Below are positions 26,144-35,950 of a DNA stretch of 64,000 bases, in pieces. The DNA comes from Paenibacillus sp. AN1007 (GTDB taxonomy: Bacteria > Bacillota > Bacilli > Paenibacillales > Paenibacillaceae): positions 4,675,501 through 4,739,500 of the forward strand of contig NZ_CP159992.1 in NCBI RefSeq assembly GCF_040702995.1, read 5' to 3'. Within the stretch, counting starts at the first letter, position 1. Each line of letters opens with the position of its first letter. A program made the translations under genes and the position numbers. Under the pieces are notes generated by a model. It ran no database searches and had not been told where the DNA came from. It worked only from the letters and a program-made list of their open reading frames with translations.

Positions 26144-27259
26144 TTAATTCTTATTGAATGGTGAGATATCAATTATAATCTCAACGTTGTATCTCTTCTC
26201 ATATTCTCTTAATTGTCTAATTACTTTATCAGCTGGGGCTGTCTCGAAATGAAAGTATGCCTTTCTACCTGTTTCCACAGCAGCCTCAATAGTGGCCTTT
26301 GCCTGTTCCCTAAATTGAGAGCTTAGATTATTCATTGATGTTTTAGTCTGACCGATGTATTGGTCAGAAACTGTATCAAATTCTCGATTTTTGGGGTCAT
26401 TATTAAATATCATACGCGACTGTCCACCAAGTTTTTCTGCAAGCAAATCGGCTCCAGCATCTTCTTTAGACGCCTGCTTTAGTCCACCTGAATACTGCGT
26501 ATAGACACCTGAACCCGTAACTAATCTTGAAGCAGCGTCACCCGCCCCCTCTTTCCCACTCCCCTTCTCCGGCTCCTTCTTACCATCTCCTGACCCATTT
26601 GATCCACCCGATCCATGATGATCCTTCGAATGCAAAGCCTTGCCAAAAAGAAAATAAGAGAGGGCTTGGCCTACCACCGCTCCTTTATAGTACCCTGACT
26701 CGTCCTCACTCAGCTGTTTTTTCTGCTCGTTTACAAACTGCTTGATGTCGGATCTTGCTGTACCTGTGCCCCATGCGGTGTCCCAGGCAAATCCTATTCC
26801 GCGTCCAACGTCGACGATTTTACCAACCGTCAGATCATAGCCCAGGCTGCCCAATGTACTGAATGGATTATAGATGAATGCCTCTATGGTCTCGCCAATG
26901 CCTGTAACCGTATCGCCGATGGCTTTATCAATCAATCCCGCAGCGAAATTGGGCTCCAGCTTATCCGGGATTTGCAGCATTTCCCCTTCTGAATGGTCTG
27001 CTTTTTTGAATGCGCTTAATGTCTCCGTTATCTTATTCTGAAATTTATCCAGCAGCCCAAGTGCAGAGGGAAATACATGCTCTTTAATATTCATAAAATC
27101 CCAAAAAAACTTCTCGCTCGTCACACCCGACCATTCGGATTGTAACAAATACATCGTCTTGTCCAATTCATAAACAATTTTGCCAAGCTGTTGTTTACTC
27201 TGCTGCAGCAGACGGGCGTTTTTTCCCAGCTCATCCGGGTGCACCTGAATCCGTGTCAT
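26144..27259 (-). CDS. WXG100-type polymorphic toxin with REase-fold C-terminus
   Basis: A 371-residue protein with the common WXG100 domain (W43), linker and hinge. The C-terminal domain of about 130 residues contains GADLLAEKLGGQSRMIF, REFDTVSDQYIGQTKTSMN and KAYFHFETAPADKVIRQLRE. The D...(I)xQxK core is a restriction-endonuclease-fold variant used in many polymorphic toxins, so it is likely a nuclease. It is first in the array in transcription order. Start ATG with the shared GGTGAG site. Confidence 0.82.
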   Translation of the reverse strand: MTRIQVHPDELGKNARLLQQSKQQLGKIVYELDKTMYLLQSEWSGVTSEKFFWDFMNIKEHVFPSALGLLDKFQNKITETLSAFKKADHSEGEMLQIPDKLEPNFAAGLIDKAIGDTVTGIGETIEAFIYNPFSTLGSLGYDLTVGKIVDVGRGIGFAWDTAWGTGTARSDIKQFVNEQKKQLSEDESGYYKGAVVGQALSYFLFGKALHSKDHHGSGGSNGSGDGKKEPEKGSGKEGAGDAASRLVTGSGVYTQYSGGLKQASKEDAGADLLAEKLGGQSRMIFNNDPKNREFDTVSDQYIGQTKTSMNNLSSQFREQAKATIEAAVETGRKAYFHFETAPADKVIRQLREYEKRYNVEIIIDISPFNKN

Positions 27260-27415
27260 GCCATCTCACCGCCAACCTGATCGTAGTCGTTATACCTAAA
27301 TTTTAACAATTCTAAATTCACATTGGAATTGAACAGAAGAAGCATTTTTCGCTTCATTCATTCGGTATTTAGGTAACTACTTCAGGCAGCCAAGCTTGCA
27401 CATGTACGCATATTA
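27260..27415 (-). repeat. Conserved upstream block of toxin cassette (copy 5)
   Basis: Same block as upstream of the other toxins; it ends at about 27415, marking the right edge of the island. Confidence 0.75.
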
Positions 27416-27434
27416 CATCCAATAGATATAGCTT

Positions 27435-27824
27435 CTAATTCTTCTGTTTTTGTTTAAAATACTGCATGATCTCTTCGGGCCGCTGCGTCTCTAAAGTGAT
27501 CTGACCGTTCTCAAACAGGATCATGTACGGATACGTGTGCAGATCAAAAATGTCCTCATAATCAAATGGATGTTTGTCTCTAACATTATAAAAGTTAACG
27601 TTGGTAATAGGTCCCTCGGCTCTCCAATGGTTATTGTTCACTTCATTCAGCTGCGTTTGTAAATCCACGATAAACGGCCGTTCTGCTGTCTGATCGGTAA
27701 ATACAGCCAACGAAGCACCACTGCTCTCATGTTGAGTCAGCTCCTCAATTGCTTTCTCTCTATTGTGCTGCCCGCATCCTGTGATTACGAGAATAAACGT
27801 ACATAACAGTACTAACTTCTTCAT
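27435..27824 (-). CDS. Small lipoprotein, thioredoxin-fold-like
   Basis: A 129-residue lipoprotein with signal LVLLCTFILVITGCGQ (lipobox VITGC). The mature part has a pattern of strands and helices (SGASLAVFTDQTAERPFIVD, YPYMILFENGQITLETQ) suggestive of a thioredoxin-like fold without the CxxC pair. Start at 27824 follows a GGGGG ribosome site; an earlier TTG lacks one. Function unknown. Confidence 0.65.
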   Translation of the reverse strand: MKKLVLLCTFILVITGCGQHNREKAIEELTQHESSGASLAVFTDQTAERPFIVDLQTQLNEVNNNHWRAEGPITNVNFYNVRDKHPFDYEDIFDLHTYPYMILFENGQITLETQRPEEIMQYFKQKQKN

Positions 27825-27926
27825 TAATAGGAACCCCCACAATATGGTACACTACCTCACTAGGCATATCCTGATTTTTATTTTCTATGATTCTCCACAA
27901 TCTTCTATCTGAAAGGAGCATCCGTC

Positions 27927-28028
27927 TTGAACAAAAAAGGAATCATTATCATTATGGCTATCCTGCTTGGCATGATCATTTTTGCACTTCCGATTATTCT
28001 CTATCTCACTGTCGCCATGAGTACATGA
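27927..28028 (+). CDS. 33-residue hydrophobic membrane peptide
   Basis: TTG start with GAAAGGAG eight bases upstream encodes a basic start (LNKKG) followed by one long hydrophobic helix (IIIIMAILLGMIIFALPIIL) and a short tail. The good ribosome site and clean single-span composition support a real small membrane protein. It lies convergent to the gene at 28043-29530. Confidence 0.6.
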   Translation: MNKKGIIIIMAILLGMIIFALPIILYLTVAMST

Positions 28029-28042
28029 ATTGCTGCATACCT

Positions 28043-29530
28043 TCAATCTCCGCCGCCGCCCGAGTCCCCGCCACCGCTTGAATCTCCACTATCTGATCCG
28101 TGATGGTGGCTGCCTGAACTATCGTAATCGTGTGAATGCTTGCTGCCGCTTCCACTATAACTATCCGTATAGACCGGAGAGCCCCCGCTTCCTCCCGATC
28201 CCGGGAAAACCGTTCCAAAAATATAATTGTAACGATCGTACGGAAACTCTGCCGCAGACATTGCCCGGTATATCCCTCTCAGGTGCAGAGCAAGCACCAA
28301 TAAAGGGGTCTGCTTCAACGCTGTTGATCCAGGCAAACTGTCTGCCCTCGCGGGCTCACGATCTGCCAGACGTCTAAGCTCAGGATCAGGGTGCTGCTGA
28401 AGCACGGACCAATCCGTCTTACGCACACATCGTGAGCCGATTCCCAGCACCAGCGCAGTTTGAATGATCTGCTCCAGTGTCTCTGCCGTATCACTCAGCC
28501 GTCCGGCTGGAATGCCTTTTTTATAGCGTCTGCGCCAGCGAAGCATAGAGGCCTCCCAATCTTTGAAAGATGGAACGACTTCCCTTGCAGGCAGCAGGAG
28601 CCTGACAAACAGTGACATAAAAATGATCGTGTAGAGCCATGAAGTGTACTCGGAATTACCAGAGATCGCCAAGCTTAAGCTGATGATTAGTCCAACACAG
28701 GCGATTTGGTAGAGCAGGCGTACATGAATTTTGCGAATAACGAATAACCAGATTACTGCCGTAACGGCCAAACCGATTACTCCCGGTACTGAGACACGTT
28801 CTGCAAAGCATACGATACCTGTCAGCAGCATCATCACAGGGAACATTACATATACAAGCCACCTCAGAAGCAGCGGCGTTCGAATCAACGGTTCCCAGCT
28901 TCTCGTCTCTACTACTCGTTCTTTCCACGACTGTATGTCTTCGAGCTGCTTCTTTTCCTTGGCACGGTAGTATTTCATATCTTCTGGCCGTTCACTTTCC
29001 TCTGAGCTGGGTCCAGCCAAAGCATCCAGCCTGAGCCGTTGTTTACCGAAACCGTATTGGGAGAACAACCACTGCATGAAGTGCTGCTCATCCGGCGATC
29101 CGGCAGCACCCGCAGATTGAACGCTGTACTCCAGCGTTGTGTTCGGTGCAGAGGAAGCATTCGACTGTCCTCGGTCTTTCCGATAACGCCCTTTGGATTT
29201 CACAATTCGCATCGACAAAATGCCTTGACGAGTCAGATGGAACAGGGACGCCTGGGTATCCTTCAGCTTCAGCTGTCCCTTACTGCGCAGATAAGCCAGT
29301 AACAAAGGATCTGCCTGCTCTACTTCTTCGTCTGTATAAGGTCCCTTCACCAAGCGAACCCACACCCGGAGCAGCAGTTGAATCACAACTATACCGAGAA
29401 GCACCCACATCACCAGCTCTTCCAGCTGTTTCAGCCACTCCTCCTGCAAGATTGGAGCCTGCTGTCTCTGGATAAGGAATGAAGGAAAAATCTGAGATGC
29501 AGCATGCCATTCGGTTAGTACATTTCTCAT
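28043..29530 (-). CDS. TIGR04222-like membrane protein
   Basis: A 495-residue protein with an N-terminal membrane segment (ELVMWVLLGIVVIQLLLRVW), a cytoplasmic region with a winged-helix-like part (DEEVEQADPLLLAYLRSKGQ), a cluster of membrane spans around residues 220-310 (LLLRWLVYVMFPVMMLLTGI) and a C-terminal Gly/Ser/Asp-rich tail. The arrangement matches TIGR04222 domain-containing membrane proteins, whose function is unknown. Start at 29530 is set by AAAGGGG seven bases upstream. Confidence 0.65.
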   Translation of the reverse strand: MRNVLTEWHAASQIFPSFLIQRQQAPILQEEWLKQLEELVMWVLLGIVVIQLLLRVWVRLVKGPYTDEEVEQADPLLLAYLRSKGQLKLKDTQASLFHLTRQGILSMRIVKSKGRYRKDRGQSNASSAPNTTLEYSVQSAGAAGSPDEQHFMQWLFSQYGFGKQRLRLDALAGPSSEESERPEDMKYYRAKEKKQLEDIQSWKERVVETRSWEPLIRTPLLLRWLVYVMFPVMMLLTGIVCFAERVSVPGVIGLAVTAVIWLFVIRKIHVRLLYQIACVGLIISLSLAISGNSEYTSWLYTIIFMSLFVRLLLPAREVVPSFKDWEASMLRWRRRYKKGIPAGRLSDTAETLEQIIQTALVLGIGSRCVRKTDWSVLQQHPDPELRRLADREPARADSLPGSTALKQTPLLVLALHLRGIYRAMSAAEFPYDRYNYIFGTVFPGSGGSGGSPVYTDSYSGSGSKHSHDYDSSGSHHHGSDSGDSSGGGDSGGGGD

Positions 29531-29680
29531 ATGTTGACCCCTTTCTTCGTTGTTCGTCAAGCTTCAAAAAATGCGATGATACCTACCTTATATAAACCTG
29601 TTCACGGGATAAAAGAACCCATTAGGAGCATGCGCCTTTGTAACGCATCATGCTCCTCATTCATAACAACACTCACTCCC

Positions 29681-30157
29681 CTAGCTGCTGGGGATGGAGA
29701 ATATATTTTCTTTTTCGCAGCCAGTCAGGATATAGAATGTGCGCCAAGGTTTATCTTTTGTTGTGCCGATCCCTTTACAGGTATTCGTCTTTTCGGTCTC
29801 GTCGGAACCATACATATCTCTTGAGTTGTCGTACGTGGTCTGAATCACCCTGCCGTCATAGATCAGCTCATGAATAATCGGTCCACCCTCGATGGTATAT
29901 GTCGTTACACGAACTTGATCCGGTTGATGTCTTTTCACATTTTTCATGAAATTCTTCCATGTATCGCGATTTCGCATTTCACCCAACAGAACGACGACAT
30001 CTCCACTGTCTTCGGCCTGCTCCGGGTTGTGCGGCTCGATCACAGCCGGAAAAGGACTGCTGTTCTCACCCGATTCAGCGATTTGCTGCGGAGTATTCGA
30101 ACTACAGCCTGCCATGAGTACAGCCGCCAGACACAACATAGGTATGTATTTATTCAA
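29681..30157 (-). CDS. DUF4362-like lipoprotein
   Basis: A 158-residue lipoprotein beginning from TTG with GAGGTGA upstream. Signal MLCLAAVLMAGCSSN has the lipobox MAGC. The mature domain (NFMKNVKRHQPDQVRVTTYT, IIHELIYDGRVIQTTYDNSR) fits DUF4362. Two further cysteines (CKG, TGCEK) could form a disulphide outside the cell. Function unknown. Confidence 0.7.
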   Translation of the reverse strand: MNKYIPMLCLAAVLMAGCSSNTPQQIAESGENSSPFPAVIEPHNPEQAEDSGDVVVLLGEMRNRDTWKNFMKNVKRHQPDQVRVTTYTIEGGPIIHELIYDGRVIQTTYDNSRDMYGSDETEKTNTCKGIGTTKDKPWRTFYILTGCEKENIFSIPSS

Positions 30158-30353
30158 AGAAATCACCTCAATATGTACAACGTAAAGATTACTGGATAGG
30201 TTACGTTTTACCAAGAGATTACCCGCTTATGAATGATTGACCTTGAAATTTTTTTATGGACTTTCCTGCCTTCTGTGTAACCTTCGTCCCTTTTCCTGCG
30301 TTTATTTAACAGTACTTCCATATTTCCTATCACTTCAAAAAAGAGGCGATTTC

Positions 30354-31985
30354 ATGTATTCAAATGTCCCGGCCAATCATGTAACAACAGAAAAAAGTTC
30401 CTCCTCTTCATATCCCCAGCCAATGAACACGCCAAAGAGCAAATCGTTCCGCCGTCTTACCAAGGCAGTAGTATCTGCTGGAGCTGTATCCTGTCTGCTG
30501 TTAAGCCTGCTGTCTTCGGTGACCAGTACGGATGCATCAGCTGCAGCCGTTGAAGGGCAGCCTTTCACAGGGAATGCTTCGGACCGCCCGGTCTCGGCAC
30601 CCGCTGTATCTCCTGTATCCTCCAATACAGAGCAAAAGCTTCACTACACAGCTGTAGAAGGAGGTTACTATTATACTGTGGCGTTAAGAAGTGACGGATC
30701 GGTGTGGTCCTGGGGTCGTAATCTGTTAGGGGAACTCGGGATCAGTGAAACGATACGGTATCGTCACACATTTAGTCCCGTACGTATTCCGCATCTATCT
30801 GACGTTACAGCCATCTCCACCTCCGGCGGGGGTTACAGTGCAGCGGTTCAAGCGGATGGATCGGTCTGGCACTGGGGAGCTGGCAGAACTCCACGCGCGG
30901 TCCCCGGGATTACCAATGCTGCTGGTGTTACCGCAGGATCTTCTACAAGTCTGGTTCTGCTGCGGGATGGGACCGTTCAATCCTGGCATAATCCAACTGA
31001 CAAGTTACCGGGTACTTCAAGCCATGAGGCTGAACGGGAGCCTGTACTCCACCCGATTCGTGGATTGAATAATGTTGTTCAAACTGCGCTTGCAGGTATG
31101 GATGGGTACGCATTGAAGAAGGACGGCTCGGTGTGGACGTGGAAGGAAGCAGATAAAACAAACGCCGGTCCATCCAAGCCAAAACAGATCAAAGGACTGA
31201 CCCGTATCTCATACATCACCGATCAAAGCGGAGATCTGCTGGTGCTCGACGCTAAAGGAAAAGTGTGGAGAGTAGATTCAAAAGGGAAACGAACTCCCTA
31301 TCATCATGAACTCACCGTGAAAAAGATGGATGCCAGCTCGAATTACGTCCTTCTGGTGACTGCAAAAGGTGAGGTATACAGCTATGGGAACACCGTAACG
31401 GGCAAACAAGGGAAAATAAAGCAGTTATCGGACATTACGGATGTCTCAGCCGGTTACTACCACAGTCTTGCACGTTCCTCCAATGGAACCGTCTGGGGAT
31501 GGGGCGGGGACAAATATCAGGAGGCAGGTGCACCGGCAACGTCTTCGGGAGGTATGGTGTACACTCCTGTTCAGGCCAAACTGGGTACAGATCTGATTGT
31601 AAATGGCAAACTGCTCCCTTCCATGTATCCTGCTGTTGAAACATCGGCCGCACTCCAGCTTCCTATCAAGGTCATTGCGACAGCACTTGGAGCACAATTT
31701 CAAGTGCATACGACGGAAGGACAACAAAGTCACTATACGTTAACCTATAATGATCGGATCATTACAGTCAGACCAAACGAAGCCCAGTATACGGTAAGCA
31801 GCAGGAATCAGAATAAACCTAAGGAAGCGCAGGTTATAACGTTGAGCGAGCCTATAGGCAATTATTCGGGAGCGGTCACAGCGCCGTATGAAATGTTCCA
31901 GGGACTCGGATTGAATGTAACCTGGGATCGCAGCAGGGCTGCATTGAACATGGATGACACGAATCAGGCTGCATCAGCACATTAA
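30354..31985 (+). CDS. Secreted RCC1-repeat protein with stalk-like C-terminal domain
   Basis: A 543-residue exported protein with an N-terminal hydrophobic segment about 40-60 residues in (SAGAVSCLLLSLLSSVTS). At least seven RCC1-type blades follow, each with a D/K-G-S/T-V-W-x-W core: RSDGSVWSWGRNLLGELGI, ADGSVWHWGAG, KKDGSVWTWKEA, SNGTVWGWGGDKYQEAG and weaker ones. The last about 130 residues resemble the copper-amine-oxidase-like stalk domain (LPIKVIATALGAQFQVHTTE). Such proteins are common in Paenibacillus and are thought to act at the cell surface. Start at 30354 has AGAGGCG upstream. Function unknown. Confidence 0.8.
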   Translation: MYSNVPANHVTTEKSSSSSYPQPMNTPKSKSFRRLTKAVVSAGAVSCLLLSLLSSVTSTDASAAAVEGQPFTGNASDRPVSAPAVSPVSSNTEQKLHYTAVEGGYYYTVALRSDGSVWSWGRNLLGELGISETIRYRHTFSPVRIPHLSDVTAISTSGGGYSAAVQADGSVWHWGAGRTPRAVPGITNAAGVTAGSSTSLVLLRDGTVQSWHNPTDKLPGTSSHEAEREPVLHPIRGLNNVVQTALAGMDGYALKKDGSVWTWKEADKTNAGPSKPKQIKGLTRISYITDQSGDLLVLDAKGKVWRVDSKGKRTPYHHELTVKKMDASSNYVLLVTAKGEVYSYGNTVTGKQGKIKQLSDITDVSAGYYHSLARSSNGTVWGWGGDKYQEAGAPATSSGGMVYTPVQAKLGTDLIVNGKLLPSMYPAVETSAALQLPIKVIATALGAQFQVHTTEGQQSHYTLTYNDRIITVRPNEAQYTVSSRNQNKPKEAQVITLSEPIGNYSGAVTAPYEMFQGLGLNVTWDRSRAALNMDDTNQAASAH

Positions 31986-32042
31986 TTACACCTGATGAAC
32001 ATCTGGGACATAGCAGAAACTTAACCTAACCAGAACAAAAGA

Positions 32043-32104
32043 AAAATCCTCTTCAAATCAACAGCGGTTCTGAATAAACAACTGTGATTGGAGGAGGATT
32101 TGTT
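32043..32104. terminator. Bidirectional terminator between RCC1 gene and GH2 gene
   Basis: Long paired arms (AAATCCTCTTCAAATCAACAG against CTGTGATTGGAGGAGGATTT, with small bulges) and A/T runs outside both ends. The two genes are convergent. Confidence 0.85.
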
Positions 32105-32136
32105 TAACTCATTTTGATTTGTGCTGCAGCTGTATA

Positions 32137-35100
32137 TTATTTCTCGAACCGGAACCAGTCAAAATCAAACTGACTGCCTGGCAGGAAGATAAAAGTCACT
32201 TTTTGCTCCCCGCATACGCGCTCCAGTTCAAATGTACGTTCCTCATATCCTGCGGATTGGGTGAACTCCACGAGCTGATTATGCTGTCCGTCCGCACCCG
32301 AGAAGCGGATATGAATGGTGTTTTTATCAATCGGCGAAGCCCCGCAGATCACCAGCTTTGACGCGCCTTCACTCGCAAAATCCATCTGCTCGAACTCCAG
32401 GGATACGTTGTTCCCGATGCCTTCCACGCGATCTTCTTTTACCGTGAACGAATCCCCATACAGATGATCACAGGAGGCTGCCGTATTTTGTTCAAAGGCC
32501 CGACTTTGGCGTTCAAACGAAAAACCTTTAATATGAATCTTCTGTTTCACTACAAAGCAGATTGACGTAATGCCCTTCAGACGTTTGGATAGACGATACG
32601 TCTCCTCCTGATACACATTCCATATGGATTCCTTGTCATACACGACATCAGCCACCATGGTACTTCCCTCTTCATCCGGCATGCCCTCCCAGATCTGAAT
32701 GAAGTATTCTTCAGTCGACAGGGCGAAAATCGGGATCGTAATCGTATCCGAACCGTACGGTCCGAAGTCGATGCTGCGGAAACCCACATGAGTCTCGCCA
32801 TCCCGGCTCGTGGCTGCACCTCGCTCATTGCCATTGCCGACGTCACCTTTGCTGTAATCATACAGGCCGCCAGTGATAAATGAGTACGGGTCTTTATAGG
32901 CTGTCCCTAGACCTTCCGCTTTAAATTCCAGCTGGGAGATCAGTTTGATTTTGTCTGTACCATTTTTGCTGGCAGCACGCAAACGGAACGTCCCGTCGCC
33001 CATGGCAGCTATTTTTACGATATGCTGATGTTCGTTTATGCTCCGTGCACCTGTGCCCTCTCCCGGAAGGGCATCTACAGCCTGCACTTTGGCGATGTTC
33101 GACACGATGCCGGCATCATTTACTGCAGACCATTCGATATCCCGGTAAGAGGTATTCTCCGGATACAGTTTGGCTGTAACGATCAGTTCCGGGGTGGACG
33201 GATCGAGCAGCTGGCCTGATTCACTGATGATCTCGATTTTCCGCAAAGGAATCTCCTGAGCGCTGCCTGTCAGCACCGGACGCTCCTCATTTTTCATAAA
33301 GACCGGTTGTTGGTGGTTTCGGACAGGAGCGGCATCCGTTTGAACACGGCTCCCTCTTCCTTCCCGATTCACACTTGCTGTTATGGATTCTCGCCCCTCA
33401 TCCGCGGCCTTAGATTCAAATGAAGCTGTCTCTCCCTGCAATCCTGCTGAGGTCACCTCAATCTGAATGGTCCCCGCTTCCTGCGTAGAACCAATAATCG
33501 CCATCAGTTTGCCGCTGAACAGTCTGCGGCTGAGCCCTTTATATGGGTCATAGTCCGTGCTGTCCCCGTTATCCAGACCCAACAGACGCCCGGCACCCGA
33601 CACCTTCACCTGCACTCGGTTGTTTGCATTCTGCACCGGATTTCCCACATCATCTTCCACTGTAATTTCTACAAAAGTGAGATCTTTACCGTCCGCCCGC
33701 AGCTGCTGCCGATCCGGCTGTAAACGAATCCTGCTCGCGTCGGTAAAGGAACGCTGGACATCGGTGGCAATAACCGTACCGTGCTCATCATAAGCGATCG
33801 CTTTCAGCTCGCCCTCTTCGAACGGCACTTTCCACCAGCCCGACAGCTGTGTTCCATGAGCATGATCAATTTCGTACGTTCCGATGCTCCTGCCATTCAG
33901 CTGCAGCTCAATCTTAGGTGCATTGCTGCATACACGCACATCAATAATCTGACCCGGGCTGAAGTCCCAGTAAGGGAATAGGTGCACCATCGGGCTTTTC
34001 TTATAATCCGTCCAAGCCGCTTGGTAAATATAATAGGAGTCTTTGGGGAACGTGGCCGTGTCCAGCTGTCCAAAATACGAGTTTTTCGTATGATACGGTG
34101 TCGGCTCCCCGATATAATCAAATCCGGTCCAAAGGAATTGTCCCAGGGAATACGGATGATCGCGTTCAGCCAAAATGCAGTATTCCGGCGACTTGGCTCC
34201 CCAACTCGTTGTACTGTTCCCCAGTGCCGAGCACTGCTCATCATCGTCGTCGAGTACAGGCTGTTCATACGGGAAATGATAGATGCCCCGGCTCTGAACA
34301 ACGGAGGATGTTTCGCTGCCATAGATAATCCAGTCCGGATGCTCTGCGTGGTGCTGGTCATAATATTTCTCGGCATAGTTATATCCGGCCAGCTTCACAA
34401 TATCTGCGCATTTCTGGGCATTCTCCCAAGGCATGTAGTTGGAACCGATGGTTACGCGTGCATTGCCTTTCGGATCAAATTGCTGCACGTACTCCATCAG
34501 CATTCGCGTCACTTCCTGTCCGCGCTCGTCCGCATGGGTATCATAGATTTCATTCCCGATACTCCACATAACCAGGCTGACATGATTTCGGTCCCGCCTC
34601 ACCCAGCTGCGAACATCCCGATATGCCCACTCAGAGAAAAATCGTGCATAGTCGTACGGTGTTTTGGCTCGTTCCCACATATCAAACGCCTCGGACACCA
34701 CCAGCATGCCCATCTCATCGGCAAGTTCCATGAACTCTTTCGCTGGCATGTTGTGCGCCGTCCGAATGGCATTAACGCCCATCTCCTTCAGCAAAACAAA
34801 TCTTCTTCTAAGCGCCGCCACGTTAAAAGCGGACCCTAACGCCCCGAGATCATGGTGTTCGCAGACACCGTTCATTTTCATTTTGACCCCGTTCAGATGG
34901 AAGCCTTCAGCGGCATCCAGTCTGACATGTTTAAAGCCGATTCGTTGTGATACAGACTCAATCACCTGTTCCCGCTGATGATCCGTGATCAGCCGCAGTT
35001 CCGTTACGAGATCATATAACTGTGGTGTATCCGGGCTCCACAATTCGGGATTCTGCATTTGTAGCTGCTGACTGTTGATGAAAACATCGTTAGGTGCATT

Positions 35101-35694
35101 TGCCTGAACCTCCGCCTGAGACGAAGCCGCAACTTGGCCCTTATACAGCACTGTATGCACCAATTGTGCACGCTGATGCTGTTCCAGATGCAGCTCCGTA
35201 TCTACCTCTACCTGCCAGCCATCCGCCTGCTGCTGTACGGATACGTAGATGCCATCCGAGACAATGTGGCTGCGGTCCCGCGTTTTCAACCACACATTAC
35301 GATAGATGCCCGCGCCGGAATACCATCTGCTGTTCGGGCTTTGATGCACGACTTTGACCAGAATTTCATTATCGCCTTCCACCAAAGCATTCGTAATTTC
35401 ATGCTCAAACGCAGCATATCCATACTTCCACTCGCCAACAAACTGCCCATTCACATATACGGACGAATCCATATATACCCCGTCAAAACACAAAAGTACC
35501 TGCTGCTCATTTTTCGTATATGGATACGTCCTGCGGTACCAACCTATGCTGTTCTCGTATAGATCAAGTGTATTGTAGACCAGCCAGTCGTGGGGAAGCT
35601 CAACCGGTTCAAAACTCAGATCTCCCGGCTCCGTAACACCGAGTCCGCTTTTGGCAAACTGCCATCCGTCATTAAAAAGTCTCTTCTCATTCAT
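32137..35694 (-). CDS. GH2 family beta-galactosidase-like enzyme with accessory C-terminal modules
   Basis: An 1185-residue cytoplasmic-looking protein (no signal peptide). Residues 1-165 form a sugar-binding jelly roll (RWYSGAGIYRNVWL), 165-260 an Ig-like domain, 260-560 the catalytic barrel. The acid/base is E382 in MWSIGNEIY and the nucleophile E461 in IYGSETSS, both intact. A DUF4982-like domain follows (PKIELQLNGRSIGTY), then Ig/invasin-like parts and a C-terminal carbohydrate-binding-like domain of about 140 residues (FDFDWFRFEK at the end). Typical GH2 enzymes are 600-1050 residues. The substrate is not defined; beta-galactoside or beta-glucuronide type sugars are possible. Upstream is a perfect cre box, indicating catabolite repression. 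ATG at 35694 chosen; a GTG at 35706 is an alternative. Confidence 0.85.
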   Translation of the reverse strand: MNEKRLFNDGWQFAKSGLGVTEPGDLSFEPVELPHDWLVYNTLDLYENSIGWYRRTYPYTKNEQQVLLCFDGVYMDSSVYVNGQFVGEWKYGYAAFEHEITNALVEGDNEILVKVVHQSPNSRWYSGAGIYRNVWLKTRDRSHIVSDGIYVSVQQQADGWQVEVDTELHLEQHQRAQLVHTVLYKGQVAASSQAEVQANAPNDVFINSQQLQMQNPELWSPDTPQLYDLVTELRLITDHQREQVIESVSQRIGFKHVRLDAAEGFHLNGVKMKMNGVCEHHDLGALGSAFNVAALRRRFVLLKEMGVNAIRTAHNMPAKEFMELADEMGMLVVSEAFDMWERAKTPYDYARFFSEWAYRDVRSWVRRDRNHVSLVMWSIGNEIYDTHADERGQEVTRMLMEYVQQFDPKGNARVTIGSNYMPWENAQKCADIVKLAGYNYAEKYYDQHHAEHPDWIIYGSETSSVVQSRGIYHFPYEQPVLDDDDEQCSALGNSTTSWGAKSPEYCILAERDHPYSLGQFLWTGFDYIGEPTPYHTKNSYFGQLDTATFPKDSYYIYQAAWTDYKKSPMVHLFPYWDFSPGQIIDVRVCSNAPKIELQLNGRSIGTYEIDHAHGTQLSGWWKVPFEEGELKAIAYDEHGTVIATDVQRSFTDASRIRLQPDRQQLRADGKDLTFVEITVEDDVGNPVQNANNRVQVKVSGAGRLLGLDNGDSTDYDPYKGLSRRLFSGKLMAIIGSTQEAGTIQIEVTSAGLQGETASFESKAADEGRESITASVNREGRGSRVQTDAAPVRNHQQPVFMKNEERPVLTGSAQEIPLRKIEIISESGQLLDPSTPELIVTAKLYPENTSYRDIEWSAVNDAGIVSNIAKVQAVDALPGEGTGARSINEHQHIVKIAAMGDGTFRLRAASKNGTDKIKLISQLEFKAEGLGTAYKDPYSFITGGLYDYSKGDVGNGNERGAATSRDGETHVGFRSIDFGPYGSDTITIPIFALSTEEYFIQIWEGMPDEEGSTMVADVVYDKESIWNVYQEETYRLSKRLKGITSICFVVKQKIHIKGFSFERQSRAFEQNTAASCDHLYGDSFTVKEDRVEGIGNNVSLEFEQMDFASEGASKLVICGASPIDKNTIHIRFSGADGQHNQLVEFTQSAGYEERTFELERVCGEQKVTFIFLPGSQFDFDWFRFEK

Positions 35695-35873
35695 GTCGTC
35701 TCTCACTCTCTTCTGGTTGAATATTCATTGTATTGAACAGTCCCATTTTCCCTGTATACCGAAAACCTTTTCGAAATAAACCAAAAATGATCTATTACAG
35801 CAGTAACAATACACCGATTATACCATTTGTCTCTCTTTTGTAACGTCATTTCACACAATTAATTAAGCAATAA

Positions 35874-35888
35874 AGTGAACGTTTTCAT
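35874..35888 (-). promoter_or_regulatory. Catabolite-responsive element (cre) upstream of GH2 gene
   Basis: On the minus strand ATGAAAACGTTCACT matches the WTGNAANCGNWNNCW consensus at all 15 positions. CcpA binding here would repress the GH2 gene in glucose. Confidence 0.8.
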
Positions 35889-35950
35889 TAACACTGCTAA
35901 TCTCTACTCGCAGTATCCTAATAACACCCGACACAGACCAAACGTCAAAT

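Noticed and set aside
33982-34839. 285-codon plus-strand frame opposite the GH2 gene
   Set aside because: The GH2 catalytic motifs are on the minus strand in the same stretch; the plus frame lacks a ribosome site and recognisable domains.
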